From Planctomycetota bacterium (GTDB taxonomy: Bacteria > Planctomycetota > PLA2 > JAEUHO01), in contig JAHEIK010000044.1 in the NCBI GenBank assembly GCA_024639415.1, positions 1 to 15,420 of the forward strand: a stretch of 15,420 nucleotides of DNA. The letters run 5' to 3'. The notes under the pieces are model-generated. The model was not told where the DNA came from. It was given only the letters and a program-made list of their open reading frames with translations, and ran no database searches. Positions within the stretch are counted from its first letter, which is position 1. The number at the start of each line of letters is the position of its first letter. Below, in pieces: positions 15,070-15,420 of the stretch. The position numbers and the translations under genes were made by a program.

Positions 15070-15420
15070 CGCGTGGGCGAGCGCGTGCTCGAGCGCGTGC
15101 TCGTGATTCCCAAGAAAGCGGGAGCCCCTGGGCAGCGCGCAGAGAGATGGCGGAGAGACGCGTACGCGAACGCGTTCTCGAGCTCGTTCTCGTGGTTCCC
15201 AGAAAGCGAGAGCCCACGGGCCGCGCGCAGAGAGATGGCGGAGACACGCGTACGCGAACGCGTGCTCGAGCTCGTTCTCGTGGTCACCAGACAGCGGGAG
15301 CCCACGGGCGGCGCCAAGAGGGGCCAGGGGGGCACGCGTGGGCGAGAGCGTGCTCGAACTCGTTCTCGTGGTCCCCAAGAGAACGGGAGCCCACGGGCGG
15401 CGCGCAGAGAGATGGCGGAG
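15070..15420. repeat. Tandem array of about 88-bp repeats (four units, last cut by window edge)
   Basis: Four head-to-tail units follow cheB: 15070-15158 (89 bp), 15159-15246 (88 bp), 15247-15334 (88 bp) and 15335-15420 (86 bp visible). The shared parts are a start CGCGTACGCG or CGCGTGGGCG, a middle with two copies about 12 bp apart of a CG-T-(T/G)-CTCG core, the GGAGCCCACGGG-like segment and an end GCGCAGAGAGATGGCGGAGA. Unit 3 has a diverged end (GGCGCCAAGAGGGGCCAGGG). Unit lengths are not multiples of three. The same peptide-like sequence therefore appears in different minus-strand frames from unit to unit, which speaks against a coding repeat. It is not a CRISPR: units abut without unique spacers. 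Its function is unknown. It continues beyond the window. Confidence 0.9.

Noticed and set aside
14486..15378. Overlapping minus-strand ORFs with the recurring peptide NHENELE.AFAYA.LRHLSAR across the repeat array
   Set aside because: The repeat period is about 88 bp, so the same peptide shifts to another frame in each unit, and the ORFs run on antisense to cheB. This is a by-product of the DNA repeat, not a conserved protein.
15070..15420. CRISPR array
   Set aside because: Units abut directly, all parts are shared between units, and there are no unique spacers or cas genes.

Overview
The window is GC-rich throughout, densely coding, and has very G/C-biased third codon positions. The genes point to a Gram-negative (diderm) bacterium: there is a lipoprotein with a lipobox and a two-membrane-pass chemoreceptor with a large periplasmic sensor. 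The overall style would suit Myxococcota, Planctomycetota or another high-GC lineage, but nothing in the sequence settles the taxonomy.

Layout. (1) Positions 2-421 hold the end of a SAM-dependent methyltransferase that starts upstream of the window. (2) A convergent M20-family metallopeptidase (520-1950, minus) is followed by a divergent promoter region, then htpG (Hsp90) and, 44 bp downstream on the same strand, a lipoprotein with two divergent parvulin (PpiC)-like domains. (3) On the minus strand, a methyltransferase with an NPPF motif and a tandem-GNAT acetyltransferase form a tightly coupled pair joined by a GTGA stop/start overlap. (4) A divergent intergenic region (7122-7257) carries several small structured elements. 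These include a perfect 9-bp hairpin whose loop holds the Shine-Dalgarno of the first chemosensory gene and whose last base is the A of its ATG. (5) From 7258 to 15046 lies a contiguous six-gene chemosensory operon: cheW, cheR with C-terminal TPRs, a second cheW, an MCP, a CheA-receiver hybrid kinase, and cheB. (6) From 15070 to the window edge is a tandem array of about 88-bp palindrome-rich repeats, with four units visible and the last cut by the edge.

How the genes work together. The chemosensory cluster has the gene content of the Wsp / 'alternative cellular function' (ACF) type: CheW, CheR-TPR, CheW, MCP, CheA-REC, CheB. It differs from the textbook Wsp order in that the receptor gene sits between the second cheW and cheA rather than first. 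The MCP would sense a periplasmic or extracytoplasmic cue through a mainly helical, HBM-like domain. Two CheW proteins would couple it to the hybrid kinase. CheR and CheB would set adaptation by methylating and demethylating the receptor. No stand-alone output regulator (GGDEF, CheY or DNA-binding) is present in the window, so the pathway's output is unknown; the receiver fused to CheA and any gene beyond the repeat array are the candidates. The operon is tightly packed: two start/stop overlaps (GTGA, ATGA), no intergenic gap over about 6 nt, and good Shine-Dalgarno sites in several cases.

The least explained elements are the RBS hairpin at the operon start, the spaced direct repeats around a UUCG hairpin upstream of it, the homopolymer tracts in the interdomain linkers of two proteins (C9 in the GNAT gene, G8 in cheB), and the 88-bp repeat array.
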